Below are positions 11,234 to 22,205 of a DNA stretch of 64,000 nucleotides, piece after piece. Below the pieces are notes generated by a model that was not told where the DNA came from, ran no database searches, and worked only from the letters and a program-made list of their open reading frames with translations. Made by a program: the position numbers and the translations under genes. Position 1 is the first letter of the stretch; each line of letters begins with the position of its first letter. The DNA comes from Diphasiastrum complanatum (taxonomy: Eukaryota > Streptophyta > Lycopodiopsida > Lycopodiales > Lycopodiaceae): assembly GCA_029204225.1 (NCBI GenBank), contig CM055094.1, positions 26,238,541-26,302,540 of the forward strand, given 5' to 3'.

Positions 11234-12000
11234 TTAATGAAGACTTCTTAGTTATTGGACTGAGATATGTTTGAGCTTGTTTCAATTAGACTTAAAGTTG
11301 CTGCTCTCTTTCACTATAGGTATTTTCAAGGATGTACTACCTTCCTATGTGAAACACTTGCAGCTGTAGTTGAGATGACTCTCAAATATTCCACAAAACA
11401 AGTTATCTAGATCAGACACACAAAGTGGATTGAGACACTTTGGCTAGTTTGAATCCTACTTTTGGCACATGTGAAATGCTTCAAAGAAAACACAACTGAT
11501 TCTCAGAAGGCTCAAAAGGTGTTCATTACTTCAAACTCAGTCCTGATCTTCAGTTTCTTGTGTAGGATGCTCAAAACAATGGATTCAAAACAAAGCAAGA
11601 TTGAATCAAATCAAAATGTTGTCACTCGGATTTTGGACCTATCACTATCCTCTTTAAAAGCTTATAACTCTTGCTAGACACATCAGATTGATTTGATTTC
11701 AACTTTTGTGGAAAGTATAGATCATAAGCTCTCCATTAAGCTATAACAATTCTTTCTTTGGATCTATTAGCAAGGAGAACAAAAGGACTAAAAATCTCTG
11801 ATTTTCACACGTGTGGAATTCCAGAATTCCGTACTACCACTTTTCAGGTCTGAAAATTCAGTTCCAATCCGATTTGATCCAAATACACTTCAAAGAAAAG
11901 TGAGAAAAAGTGCAAAACTACTTTTTTGCTTTATTTAGCTCTCAGTTTCTTGTACAATTAGAGATGTTAGCATGCAAAGCTTAATTTGGCTCTGATACCA
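11234..12000 (-). mobile_element. Leader and primer-binding site of the left copia half
   Basis: The minus strand of 11988-12000 reads TGGTATCAGAGCC, the standard initiator tRNA-Met primer-binding site, directly after the LTR end TTTTGTCA. The next about 750 bp are a non-coding leader before gag, rich in short AT-rich frames. No gene is present. Confidence 0.8.
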
Positions 12001-12523
12001 TGACAAAAATTTTAGAATTCACACGTGTGGGGAATGTCCACAAGTATGATTGATCTTGATTAAGCTTTGTGATTAGCATAGTAACCTGATTCTAGATTGA
12101 TTAGCAAGAGCTAGTTAAGAAGAAATGGCTTAACCACAATCTAATATGGTAAGCATCAGAATATGATATCAATGAATCAAATAATGAACAAAAGTACAAG
12201 ATTTCAGTGTATTAGCATTAGCTTCAACACGAGTTAGAGAGTGAGAGATAACAAGCAAAATAGTTTAGATCCAAAATGGCATGAGGTAGCTACAAAACTT
12301 GGTTCTTCATCATAGATTGTGAGTAGAGCTACACATATTTATGGAGTTTGAGGTGGCTTGAGGTAGAACCACATCTATCCATTCCAAAATGACAAGTAAA
12401 GTGACATCTAGAGTCTATGTGACTTTTGTCACTTGCCATGCATGAAATTCTACCAACTTTTTACAAGTGTACTAGTTCAAACTAACAAAGTACAAATCAT
12501 CATGCATGTGTCCATTACAAACC
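12001..12523 (-). mobile_element. Partial 5' LTR of the left copia half
   Basis: The reverse complement of this segment matches the plus-strand LTR split over 15467-15629 and 21849-22205, ending TTTTGTCA next to the primer-binding site. The first about 270 bp of the LTR are missing: homology breaks at about 12523, where plus-strand pol sequence begins. ACACGTGTGG near the end is a conserved LTR motif also seen in the other copia LTRs of the window. Confidence 0.8.
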
Positions 12524-15197
12524 TTTGTGAAGTTGCTTTGTTATATAAGGAGGAGCTGTGGCATAGAAGGTTGGGTCATCCTAACTTTAAATGTATGTCT
12601 TCTATGGTTAAGAAGGTGAAGACTATTGGTCTTCCAAAATCTCTTTCTAAAGATTTCAAGCCTTGTGAGGCTTGTGCCATTGCAAAATCCATATCAGAAG
12701 TCTTTATAAAGCCTACTCATCCTTTGGAGTTTATACACTCAGATGTACATTTTTTCTCTTCTAAAAGTATTGGTGGTGCAACATGTTTTGTCACCTTTAT
12801 TGATGACTTTACTAGATATACTTGGATGTATCTACTTTCTTCAAAGGCAATGGTTTTTTATCACTTTCTAATCTTCAAAGCTTATGTTGAGAAACAGTTT
12901 TCTTTTAAAGTTAAAGCTTTAAGATGTGATGGAGGAGGTGAATACATCTCCAACAAGTTTCATGAATACTGTGAAGGTGAAGAAATAAAGAGAGAGTTTT
13001 TTTGTGCTTATTCTCCATCTCAAAATGGAGTAGCTAAGAGCAAAAACAGATTTTTATGTGAATATGCTAAAGCAATTCGAGTAGTAGCTTCTTTGCCTAT
13101 TGAATATTGGGGTGAAGCTATAAATTGTGCAAACTATTTGTGCAATAGATTATCTCACAATGCACTTGTTGGAAAATCACCTTTTGAAGTCTTGTTTAAG
13201 AAGAAATCTAAGGTAGATCACCTTAGAGTTTTTGGTTGTGCTTGCTTTGTTAATATGCCCTTGGAAACAAGGAAAAGAGATGATTCTAATTGTATTAAAA
13301 GGATCATGGTTGGATATGCATCCAACAAGAAAGCTTACAGAATCTATGTTCCCTCTACTTCAACTATAATTGAGAGTAGAGATGTTATATTTCATGAAGA
13401 TCAAAAATACATTCTTGAGGAGGTCGAGTTCAAAGATTCTCACAAAGATACTCCAATCATCACCCTTGAACACTATCATGGAGAGATGGGGCCGAGAATT
13501 GATGAGGAGTCACCTCGAATCTTTTCACCAAGGAGATCTCAAAGAGAAAGATCCAAGCCTAGAAGGCTTACCTATGAAGATAGAGGCAAGCAAGTGGAAA
13601 TCAACTCCACTAATTGTGCTTATTTTATTTCTCATGAGGAGCCGAAGGATGTATATAATGCCCTCAACTTGAAGGAATGGTACCTTGTCATGAAGGAGGA
13701 ATATGATGCTTTGATGGCCAATAAGACATAGGAGCTTGTGGATCTTCCATCCAACAAGTACACCATTGGTTGCAAGTGGGTTTATCGAGTCAAGTATAAT
13801 CAAGATGGCACAATCAACAAGTACAAGGCTAGGCTTTGTGCCAAAGGTTTTGCTCAAGTTTATGGACTTGATTATGAGGAGACCTTTGTCCCAGTTGCAA
13901 AGATGGTATCAATTAGAATCATAATTTCTCTTGCTTGTTTTTTCAATTGGCAAGTTCTTCAACTAGATGTCTCTAATGCATTTCTAAATGGGTATCTAGA
14001 AGAAGAGATTTATATCGATCAGCCTATTGGGTTCATCCATGACAAAGAAAAAGTTTGCTTGCTCTTCAAAAGTTTATATGGATTGAAGCAAGCTCCAAGG
14101 TCATGGTATTCTTGACTTAACACCTTTCTTGAGTCACTAGGATTTAATCTTAGTAACTATGATCCTTTCTTATATGTCAAGTTTTTTGATGAAGATATTG
14201 TCATTCTTCTTATTTATGTTGATGATATCATTCTGACAGGAAGTAGTATCAAGTTAGTTGAGGAAAGCAAGATTGCACTTGGAAAAGAGTTCAAGATGCA
14301 AGATCTTGGAAAAATTCACTATATTCTAGGACTAGAGATTGACTTTCTTAAAGATAAAGCTTTTGTATGTCAATCCAAGTATGCTCTTTTAATGTTAAAG
14401 AAGTTCAATATGTTGAGTTGTAAGAGTATATAAACACCTATGGAGCAAAAAGTAAAGGATTCTTACAAAGGTGATGAAAGATCCTTTATGGACATCACAC
14501 TTTTTAAAAGTCTTATAGGCGCCTTAATTTGGCTCACAATAACTAAACCTGACATAAGCTTTATTGTTCATAAGTTGAGCTAGGTTATGCAAAATCCTAC
14601 TATCTATCATTGGAAAATGGCCAAGAGAGTGCTTAGACATATATCTTCAACTTTTGATTTTGGTTTATTGTATAAAAGTGAAGATCTTTCTATTATTGGT
14701 TATTTTGACTCGGACTTTGCAAGTGATAGAGCAGATCGAAAATCTACAAGTGCTTATGTCATATATCTTGGAGGAAACTTGATATCTTGGCTTTCCAAAA
14801 AGCAAAATATTGTATCACTCTCATCATGTGAAGATGAGTGCAAGGCACTCACTACAACAACAAAATAAGTGCTTTGGATCAAGAGGTTACTAGTGGAACT
14901 AAAGATAATCTTGGAAGAGGATATACCTATGATAATGTGTGACAACATTTCATCCCAAGCCCTTGCCAACAACCCGATATTCCATGCAATGAGCAAGCAT
15001 ATCAAAGTTGCACATCACTTCATGAGAGAGAAGCTCATTGGAGGAGAAATCAATTTGGAGCACATCGACGCATCATCTTGCATTGTTGATATGATCACCA
15101 AACCTTTGAGCAAAAGTTCCTTCATCAAGCATAGAGGCAATCTTGGAGTTATACCAAGATCCATGTTCAAATCAATATAGATTATTTTTAGGAGGAG
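12524..15197 (+). pseudogene. Copia pol (IN-RT-RNase H) with five in-frame stops
   Basis: One uninterrupted phase runs from the GAG-pre-integrase motif (WHRRLGHPNFKCM, about 12556) through the integrase core (FIDDFTRYTWMYL, GGGEYISNKFHEYC), RT (YTIGCKWVYRVKYNQDG, LDVSNAFLNGYLEEE, LIYVDDIILTG) and RNase H (SDFASDRADRKSTSAY, NPIFHAMSKHIKVAHH) to TAG at 15178. It is broken only by premature stops at 13729 TAG, 14113 TGA, 14431 TAA, 14581 TAG and 14866 TAA; there is no frameshift. The active-site YVDD is present. Integrase has a GGGEY variant where DNGGEY is usual. Gag, protease and 5' LTR are absent. A polypurine tract (about 15185-15197) precedes the 3' LTR. Confidence 0.9.
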
Positions 15198-15629
15198 TGT
15201 TAAAATTGGAAAAACAAATTATATTGATTTCTTGGCTTGCTACAGATGTTGTACCCTACAAGTATGTAGCTCATAAATGCAAAATGCCAAGTTTGGCCTA
15301 CATAGAACTCGAGCTACATGGTTATGTAATGTCTAGATTCAAGAATACAACTTGCATACAATTTGTAGACATAGAATTAGCAAAGTCATGCTTGTAGAAA
15401 CTCGTGGCAATTCACATGCATTAATTGTAAGTGATCCATAGTGACATGCAAGGCATGCACAAAGTGTAATGGACACATGCATGATGATTTGTACTTTGTT
15501 AGTTAGAAATAGCACACTTGTAAAAAGTTGGTAGAATTTCATGCATGGCAAGTGACAAATGTCACATAGACTCTAGATCACTTTAGTTGTCATTTTGGAA
15601 TGGATAGATGTGGTTCTACCTCGTGCTAC
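15198..15629 (+). mobile_element. 3' LTR of copia element, left part
   Basis: The LTR starts TGTTAAAATTGG right after TTTAGGAGGAG and is interrupted at 15629 by the gypsy insertion. Its continuation is 21849-22205. The intact LTR would be about 790 bp. Confidence 0.88.
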
Positions 15630-16547
15630 TGTTGTAAAGCTGACTCAGGTGCACCCAACGTGCCTTGTAAGACTCTAAGGGGTGACACTTCCTAAAGTCC
15701 CAGAGCAAGTTAGAACGTCAAGGACTGAGCCTCCGACCTGTGGTGAGCCAGTCAAGTAGTCACAAGTCATGAGCTAGCTCTGGAGCTCGAGTCATGGCCT
15801 AGCCAGGAAGCAAGTTGATTCTGCCACCGGAACGGCTCCTGGGACCCATGTCCGGGAGCCAGACTGATTCTGCCAGGCTTGCCAGGCTTAATCAGCAAAA
15901 TAAAAACTAAGTCCCAAAAAGCGTGCTTTACCAGAAAGCACTATGTTTCAGAACAGAGGGGGTACGCCGAATCACAGCAGAACTATAGGGGGAGTCCGGC
16001 AGACAGAAACTTGGGCAGCTCAACCAGCGCCAGGAATCCAGTCGCCAGGTCTCAGCTCCCTCTACCAGCACGAGCCAGGCACAATGCCCAGCACGTGTTG
16101 GTGGCCCCGAGACCGGTCAGTCTATGTATGAATGTAAACTCTTCCAAATCTAATAAAGTTGATCCTTGGGGATGATTACCATTTCGGTTTCGCCTCCGGG
16201 ACTGGTCCAAGTGGAAGGACCCTTACTACAACCTTTTTGCGTCGCTGGCGCCTAAGGGTCCCTGTCATCGACATGGGGCTTGCCGCTATGCCAATTGGTC
16301 AGTTTGGCGACCACTATGCCTTGGGTTTCATGTGTGGCTTGTCTTTGCCTTTGGTTACCTTTTGGGGACGGATTCTGAGTTGGCTTTCGGGTTGGTTGGG
16401 ATTCCAGTTTTCTTAAGTCTGAATGGTTAAGCTTGTTACGATTCTGAGTTGGCTTTTACGTAAGTGCATGATGGATGAATGTTAGACTTAAGCGCGTGTT
16501 GGGAAAACCGCTCAAGTCCCAGCGCTCTTTGAGGCGCCGGCGCAACA
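15630..16547 (+). repeat. 5' LTR of gypsy element (918 bp)
   Basis: It starts TGTTGTAAAGCTGACTC and ends GGCGCAACA. Compared with the 3' LTR it has an extra 54 bp near 16400-16455, which includes a second copy of GATTCTGAGTTGGCTT. The other differences are scattered single bases. Confidence 0.93.
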
Positions 16548-16561
16548 TGTGGTATCAGAGC
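16548..16561 (+). promoter_or_regulatory. Primer-binding site, tRNA-Met
   Basis: TGGTATCAGAGC at 16550-16561 starts two bases after the LTR end. It is the standard complement to the 3' end of initiator tRNA-Met and primes minus-strand DNA synthesis. Confidence 0.9.
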
Positions 16562-16635
16562 CGACTAGCCGGTCAGCTACGCAAGTCTCACAGGGATGGC
16601 CACGTTTTTGGGATTTGTCAGGACAACCGTTGCGC

Positions 16636-17028
16636 AAGGTGCTGCCCACAGTGTAAGCACGGGCGCATCCACGGTCGGGGTGGTCGGTAGAACGGGGAAC
16701 TTGATGAGTCAAAGTGCTGCCCTCGAGGTGTAAGCACGGTCAGTTCTCGCAGTTCGGGCCTGGCGCTGTCTGCACGTAGGACGGATGAGGCAAAGTGCTG
16801 CCTAGGTAGGTGAAAGCACGGTCTGTACCTTGTGGGGTGCGGGGCGACATATTCGAACTGTACGGATTAACCATTGATACAGAGATGCTGCTCGAATTCG
16901 GGTGTAAAGCACGGGTGGTTAGCTGCCGGTGCGGGATAGCTGCCGATCGTTTAGCTATAAGGGCTATCGACCAAAAAGTGGTGGGGCGTGACTGAGGCAA
17001 TGTTCTGCTTAATGGTGAAAGCACGGAT
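16636..17028 (+). repeat. Leader array of five degenerate hairpin repeats
   Basis: Five units carry a GTGCTGCC-type half followed 11-18 bp later by AAGCACGG: 16640-16660, 16714-16737, 16795-16819, 16885-16912 and 17003-17024. GTGCT and AGCAC are complementary and could form short stems; the last two units have one or two mismatches. Most units are preceded by GATGAGNCAAAG-like sequence. Spacing grows from 75 to about 118 bp. The array lies in the leader, where packaging or dimerisation signals usually sit; a role is inference. No coding frame covers it. Confidence 0.7.
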
Positions 17029-17262
17029 GGTTGGATGGATGTTTCCCCGTGGGCTAATTCTGTGATAGATTTGTGTGGGCGCGGCTAGGCAAAGATCCTA
17101 CGTCCGGTCTCAAGGGGAATGTGACTTGAGAGGGATCCTCTGTTTAGCTTTGGTTGGTATGTTCGTTTGTGGTGTGCTTGCCTGGACCTGAATTATCCCT
17201 GACTACTTCTTTTGATCCAGGTGATCTGATCTAGTTGGGAGTTGTGAGAGGAGCTTACATTT

Positions 17263-18009
17263 ATGAGTGGACGACGCACAAGTATGGAAAGGAACTTCCA
17301 TGGGGCAACCCCCAAGATTGGTTCAAGATTGTTATTCTTATCAGGAAAGATCGCGGGGAGGAAGTCAGATTTCATGATCGACTCCGGAGCTTCACATAAC
17401 TATATCTCAAGGAGCGTAGTGGAACAATTCAGCTTGCCGACCAGGAATGTTACATCTACTCTCAAGGTAGAAACAGCGAAGGGAGCACTAGATGCAGACA
17501 AAGCGACATTGAACATCCCGGTGCAGATTGGAAGATGGAAGGCTAAACTTAGCTTTGTGATTTTAGAGATGGATGCCTTTGATGTGATTTTGGGCCTCCC
17601 TTGGTTAAATGAACACTGTATCGCAGTTTTGGGTAGGAGCTCAAACTTGGTCCTCTTGGATTATAAGGGACAAATCTGCGTGACAAAAGCCCTGCCCGGA
17701 GGAAATGCTAAGGATACCGATATTGAACAAAATCTGGTTGCAGCATTAGTGATGAAAAGAATGGCGAAAGGGAAAAGGTCAAAGTGCTTTCTTTGCATCT
17801 GTCGAGAAGTCCCAGAAGGGAAAAGCGTGCGACAAGAAAACTTGCCAAAAGAAGTGGCAGATCTGTTAGAAGAATTTAGCGATGTGTTCCCGGAGAAACT
17901 CCCAGCTAAGCTACCTCCTCGAAGACCAGTGAAATTGAGTTGGTACCAGGAACAGAGCCAACTTCACGAGCACCCTACAGAATGTCACAAGAAGAGTTGG
18001 CGGAACTGA
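17263..18009 (+). CDS. Gypsy protease (retropepsin) frame, frameshifted end
   Basis: 248 codons. An aspartic protease core is visible: [17 protein letters not shown] with catalytic D at residue 40, and the flap and fold region [17 protein letters not shown] (about residues 108-124). The segment after it (about 195-225: [20 protein letters not shown]) is the linker that normally leads into RT. The true frame is lost at about 17925-17940, where one base appears to be missing; beyond that this frame is shadow, and RT continues in another phase. No gag precedes it: the ATG at 17263 is the first good start. It would act in polyprotein cleavage if translated with pol. Confidence 0.85.
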   Translation: MSGRRTSMERNFHGATPKIGSRLLFLSGKIAGRKSDFMIDSGASHNYISRSVVEQFSLPTRNVTSTLKVETAKGALDADKATLNIPVQIGRWKAKLSFVILEMDAFDVILGLPWLNEHCIAVLGRSSNLVLLDYKGQICVTKALPGGNAKDTDIEQNLVAALVMKRMAKGKRSKCFLCICREVPEGKSVRQENLPKEVADLLEEFSDVFPEKLPAKLPPRRPVKLSWYQEQSQLHEHPTECHKKSWRN

Positions 18010-20738
18010 AACGACAACTTGGTGAATTGATAAACAAAGGTTTTATTAGACCTAGCGCTTCACCTTTTGGAGCCCCAGTGTTGTTCGTGGAAAAGGCAGA
18101 CAAAACTCTTCGAATGTGTGTGGATTATCGCATGCTTAACAAGAGTACCATCAAGAACAAGTACCCCATGCCTAGAATTGATGACCTATTCGACCAACTC
18201 AAACATGCCAAATACTTTAGCCGAATAGATCTCAGATCTGGATATCATCAAATTCGAATAGCTAAAGGTGATGAGCACAAAACGGCGTTTCGAACGCGGT
18301 ACGGAAGTCACGAGTTCCTAGTGATGCCATTCGGTCTAACAAACGCACCAGCCACTTTTTGCACGTTGATGAACAATATATTTCAAGACTGCCTGGATGA
18401 ATTTGTCATTGTGTACATTGATGACATATTAGTATTTAGCCGGAACCTTAAAGATCACATTCAACATTTAAGGATTGTTCTCCAACGACTGAGGAGGAAC
18501 TGCTTGTTCACGAAAAGAGAGAAATGTGAGTTTGTGGTGGAGGAAGTTGACTTCCTTGGACATGTTATAGGCCATAGACGGATTCGAATGGATCCTAAGA
18601 AGATCAAGGCTATCTTGGATTGGCTAGCACCTAAAACTGTTCATGGCATCAAATCCTTTGTGGGCTTATGTAACTTTTACAGGAGATTCATTGAGGCATT
18701 TAGCAAAATTGTGGCACCACTGTTGGAGCAGACCAAGACTCATCTGAAGATGACATGGACACCGGAATGTGAAGCAGCGTTCCAGGAACTAAAACGACGG
18801 ATCACTCAAGAACCCATCCTTGCCTTACCGGACTTTAGCAAACCTTTTGAAATACATACAGATGCGTCGAACTTTGCTATTGGGGCCGTGCTGATGCAAG
18901 ACAGAAAACCTGTTGCATATTTTTCAAAGAAATTGAGTGACGTAGAGCGACGATGGCCAACTCATGAAAAAGAAATGGTCGCAGTAGTCCAAGCAGTGGA
19001 GCATTGGAGACATTATGTGGTAGGAAAACCCTTTAAGGCGTTCACTGATAATGTATCACTCAAGTACTTCTCATCCCAAGGTATGCTCACGCCAAAGCAA
19101 ATGCGATGGCAAAACTTTCTCTCAAAATTCAATATAGACATTTTACACACGGCGGGAAAGAACAATGTGGTGGCGGACGCACTAAGTAGACAAGAACACT
19201 TGATGGCAACAGTGACAACTCAGGTGACTGACCTACTCCAAGAAATCAGAGAGAATTATGGTGTAGATGCGTTGGCGAAGGACTTAATGATCGAATTCCA
19301 GCTGGGAAAGCCTCATAAATATTTCACTTGGAAAGATCAAATGGTTGTTTATAAACAACGCAGAGTATATGTCCCAGACAACATCAACCTGAGGAAGAAA
19401 GTCTTACGAGAACATCATGACGTACTAGCCGCCGGGCATCCAGGGGTGAATCGCATGTATGAACTTCTCAAAAGAGGCTTCTATTGGCCAAGTATGTGGG
19501 GAGACGTTGAATCCTATGTACAAACATGCCCGACATGTCAACAAGTGAAGGTGGAACCGCTAGCTCCGGCTGGACTACTCCAACCATTACCGGTACCAGC
19601 ATACCCATGGGATTCGGTGAGCATGGATTTTATTGTTCAACTACCACGGTGCCAAGGATTCGACTCAATTTATGTGGTGGTTGACTGCTTTTCAAAGCAA
19701 GTTCATCTAGTACCAACTAAAAATTCAGTGACAGCTGAAGAAGTGGCAAGGTTATTTTTCAAATGTGTTTTCAAATACCACGGCCTGCCTAGAACGATTA
19801 TTTCTGACCGAGACACCAAGTTTGTCGGAAAGTTTTGGACTTGTCTATTTCGCCTCGTGGGAACCGGATTGAATTTCAGTACTGCATATCATCCTCAGAC
19901 AGATGGGCAAACGGAACGAGTCAATCGACAGATTGAACAATATTTACGAAATTATGTCGCTTGGGACCAATCCGATTGGGTCAACTACTTGGATATTCTC
20001 GAGTTTGCACATAACAACCAAGTGAACAGATCTACTGGAAGGGCACCCTTCGAGATAAGCAATGGTCAGCTACCGATTGTTCCAAGCTCTTTTCTTACAG
20101 GCGTGCAGGAAACACCAGTACCCACTGTGGAGGAATTCATCAATGAGTGGCACACAAAGCTGACCGAGGTGAAGGCGTTTTTAGAGCAGTCACAAAGGAG
20201 TATGGCAGCTGACGTAAACCCACATCGACGAGAACTGGAATTTGAGGAAGGTGATCAAGTATGGCTGAACACAAAGAACATTGCGCTACCAAAAGGTTTT
20301 TCTCATAAGTTTGCTCGACCTTATGCGGGACCATATTATGTCACCAAGAAGATCAACCCAGTGGCTTATCGATTAGCATTGCCATCCAGCTTGGATATAC
20401 ACAATGTGTTTCATATCTCATTACTCAAACGGTACAAACCAGATGAGCGATTTGATCGGCAACACGAACTCCGTCACCCACCAACGACACTTGATGATAC
20501 GAAGAGGCAGCTTGTACCAGAACAAATATTGACACATAGAAAGCGAACTGGCATTCAACGTGAATATCTAGTGAAGTGGCTACGGGCTCCACTTATTGAG
20601 GCTTCTTGGGAGTACGAAGACAAACTTAAGGAGGGAGCCCCTGAAGTACTAGCAGATTATCTGCAGAAGAACCAACGTAATAGCCATTTTCCCAGATCGG
20701 CACACAAAGCACTACCTGGCGGCATGCCTCTTACATAA
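17940..20738 (+). CDS. Gypsy RT-RNase H-integrase-chromodomain polyprotein
   Basis: 932 codons, open throughout. RT is at about 30-200 ([50 protein letters not shown], active site YIDD at 159-162). RNase H starts near 300 (HTDAS with D308, and [10 protein letters not shown]). The integrase zinc finger is at about 490-535 (HH...CPTCQQ). The catalytic core has D563, D623 and E659, an exact D-D35E spacing, with the motif [13 protein letters not shown] chromodomain lies at about 860-906 ([17 protein letters not shown]), marking a chromovirus, a class that targets chromatin marks. The annotated start is only the first Met after the frameshift; the natural polyprotein begins with the upstream protease frame. 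All key catalytic residues look intact. Confidence 0.93.
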   Translation: MVPGTEPTSRAPYRMSQEELAELKRQLGELINKGFIRPSASPFGAPVLFVEKADKTLRMCVDYRMLNKSTIKNKYPMPRIDDLFDQLKHAKYFSRIDLRSGYHQIRIAKGDEHKTAFRTRYGSHEFLVMPFGLTNAPATFCTLMNNIFQDCLDEFVIVYIDDILVFSRNLKDHIQHLRIVLQRLRRNCLFTKREKCEFVVEEVDFLGHVIGHRRIRMDPKKIKAILDWLAPKTVHGIKSFVGLCNFYRRFIEAFSKIVAPLLEQTKTHLKMTWTPECEAAFQELKRRITQEPILALPDFSKPFEIHTDASNFAIGAVLMQDRKPVAYFSKKLSDVERRWPTHEKEMVAVVQAVEHWRHYVVGKPFKAFTDNVSLKYFSSQGMLTPKQMRWQNFLSKFNIDILHTAGKNNVVADALSRQEHLMATVTTQVTDLLQEIRENYGVDALAKDLMIEFQLGKPHKYFTWKDQMVVYKQRRVYVPDNINLRKKVLREHHDVLAAGHPGVNRMYELLKRGFYWPSMWGDVESYVQTCPTCQQVKVEPLAPAGLLQPLPVPAYPWDSVSMDFIVQLPRCQGFDSIYVVVDCFSKQVHLVPTKNSVTAEEVARLFFKCVFKYHGLPRTIISDRDTKFVGKFWTCLFRLVGTGLNFSTAYHPQTDGQTERVNRQIEQYLRNYVAWDQSDWVNYLDILEFAHNNQVNRSTGRAPFEISNGQLPIVPSSFLTGVQETPVPTVEEFINEWHTKLTEVKAFLEQSQRSMAADVNPHRRELEFEEGDQVWLNTKNIALPKGFSHKFARPYAGPYYVTKKINPVAYRLALPSSLDIHNVFHISLLKRYKPDERFDRQHELRHPPTTLDDTKRQLVPEQILTHRKRTGIQREYLVKWLRAPLIEASWEYEDKLKEGAPEVLADYLQKNQRNSHFPRSAHKALPGGMPLT

Positions 20739-20966
20739 ACATTCATGGCCATTCTGAAGTTCAAGGAACTTTCCGGTATTTTTCTTAAGTTTGCCAATAA
20801 ATCACTTGCAGCTTTACACAGGTTTTACATAAGTGAACTTTATCTACACTTTTCCTGTGCTACTGCCAATGTATTTTGTAATTCAAAGTTGCTAAGGCCG
20901 GTGAATTAAGCCCGTGTCATACGTCCTAGGTCTAGTTTGGCCCTGATGAGGACATCAGCTTTTTCA

Positions 20967-20979
20967 AACGAGGGGAGGA
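20967..20979 (+). promoter_or_regulatory. Polypurine tract
   Basis: CGAGGGGAGGA lies immediately before the 3' LTR and is the expected plus-strand primer. The 228 bp between the pol stop and this tract are non-coding. Confidence 0.85.
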
Positions 20980-21843
20980 TGTTGTAAAGCTGACTCAGGT
21001 GCACCCAACGTGCCCTGTAAGACTCTAAGGGGTGACACTCCCTAAAGTCCCAGAGCAAGTTAGAACGTCAAGGACTGAGCCTCCGACCTGTGGTGAGCCA
21101 GTCAAGTAGTCACAAGTCATGAGCTAGCTCTGGAGCTCGAGTCATGGCCTAGTCAGGAAGCAAGTTGATTCTGCCACCGGAACGGCTCCTGGGACCCATG
21201 TCCGGGAGCCAGACTGATTCTGCCAGGCTTGCCAGGCTTAATCAGCAAAATAAAAACTAAGTCCCAAAAAGCGTGCTTTACCAGAAAGCACTATGTTTCA
21301 GAACAGAGGGGGTGCGCCGAATCACAGCAGAACTATAGGGGGAGTCCGGCAGACAGAAACTTGGGCAGCTCAACCAGCGCCAGGAATCCAGTCGCCAGGT
21401 CTCAGCTCCCTCTACCAGCACGAGCCAGGCACAATGCCCAGCACGTGTTGGTGGCCCTGAGACCGGTCAGTCTATGTATGAATGTAAACTCTTCCAAATC
21501 TAATAAAGTTGATCCTTGGGGATGATTACCATTTCGGTTTCGCCTCCGGGACTGGTCCAAGTGGAAGGACCCTTACTACAACCTTTTTGCGTCGCTGGCG
21601 CCTAAGGGTCCATGTCATCAACATGGGGCTTGCCGCTATGCCAATTGGTCAGTTTGGCGACCACTATGCCTTGGGTTTCATGTGTGGCTTGTCTTTGCCT
21701 TTGGTTACCTTTTGGGGACGGATTCTGAGTTGGCTTTCGGGTTGGTTGGGATTACGTAAGTGCATGATGGATGAATGTTAGACTTAAGCGCGTGTTGGGG
21801 AAACCGCTCAATTCCCAGCGCTCTTTGAGGCGCGGGCGCAACA
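20980..21843 (+). repeat. 3' LTR of gypsy element (864 bp)
   Basis: It starts TGTTGTAAAGC and ends GGGCGCAACA, followed by the target duplication GCTAC. It lacks the 54-bp segment found in the 5' LTR. Confidence 0.93.
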
Positions 21844-21848
21844 GCTAC

Positions 21849-22205
21849 CTTAAACTCCATAAATATATGTAGCTCTCCTCACAGTCAATGATGAAGAACC
21901 AAAGTTTTGTAGCTACCTCATGCCATTTTGGATCTAAACTATTTTGCTTGTTATCTCTCTATCTTTCTCTCTCTAACTCGTGTTGAAGCTAATGCTTATA
22001 CACTGATATCTTGTACTTTTGCTCATTATTGACTCATTGCTATCATATTCAGTTGCTTAGGATGCTAGATTGTGGTTACCATTTCTTCTGAACTAGATCT
22101 TGCTAATCAATCTAGAATCAGGTTATTGTGCTAAGCACAAAGCTTAATTAGATCTATCATACTTGTGGACATTCTCCACACGTGTGAATTCTGGAAATTT
22201 TGTCA
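21849..22205 (+). mobile_element. 3' LTR of copia element, right part
   Basis: It continues the LTR broken at 15629 and matches the reverse complement of 12001-12350. It ends CACACGTGTGAATTC and then TTTTGTCA. It marks the outer edge of the composite copia structure. Confidence 0.85.

Larger units (their letters stand above)
15625..21848 (+). mobile_element. Ty3/gypsy chromovirus, complete ends, gag-less
   Basis: The element spans 15630-21843 and is flanked by the 5-bp target duplication GCTAC (15625-15629 and 21844-21848). Order: 5' LTR, tRNA-Met primer site, repeat-rich leader, protease frame, RT-RNase H-IN-chromodomain frame, polypurine tract, 3' LTR. It sits inside the LTR of a copia element, and the host LTR sequence is continuous across the insertion when one GCTAC is removed. 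The LTRs differ by about ten substitutions by eye plus one 54-bp indel, so the insertion is fairly recent. No gag domain is found in the about 700 bp before protease, so the element could move only with gag supplied in trans. Confidence 0.92.

Noticed and set aside
16636-17028. Possible CRISPR-like array
   Set aside because: Repeats are degenerate, spacing drifts from 75 to 118 bp, and the array lies in a plant retrotransposon leader with no cas genes.
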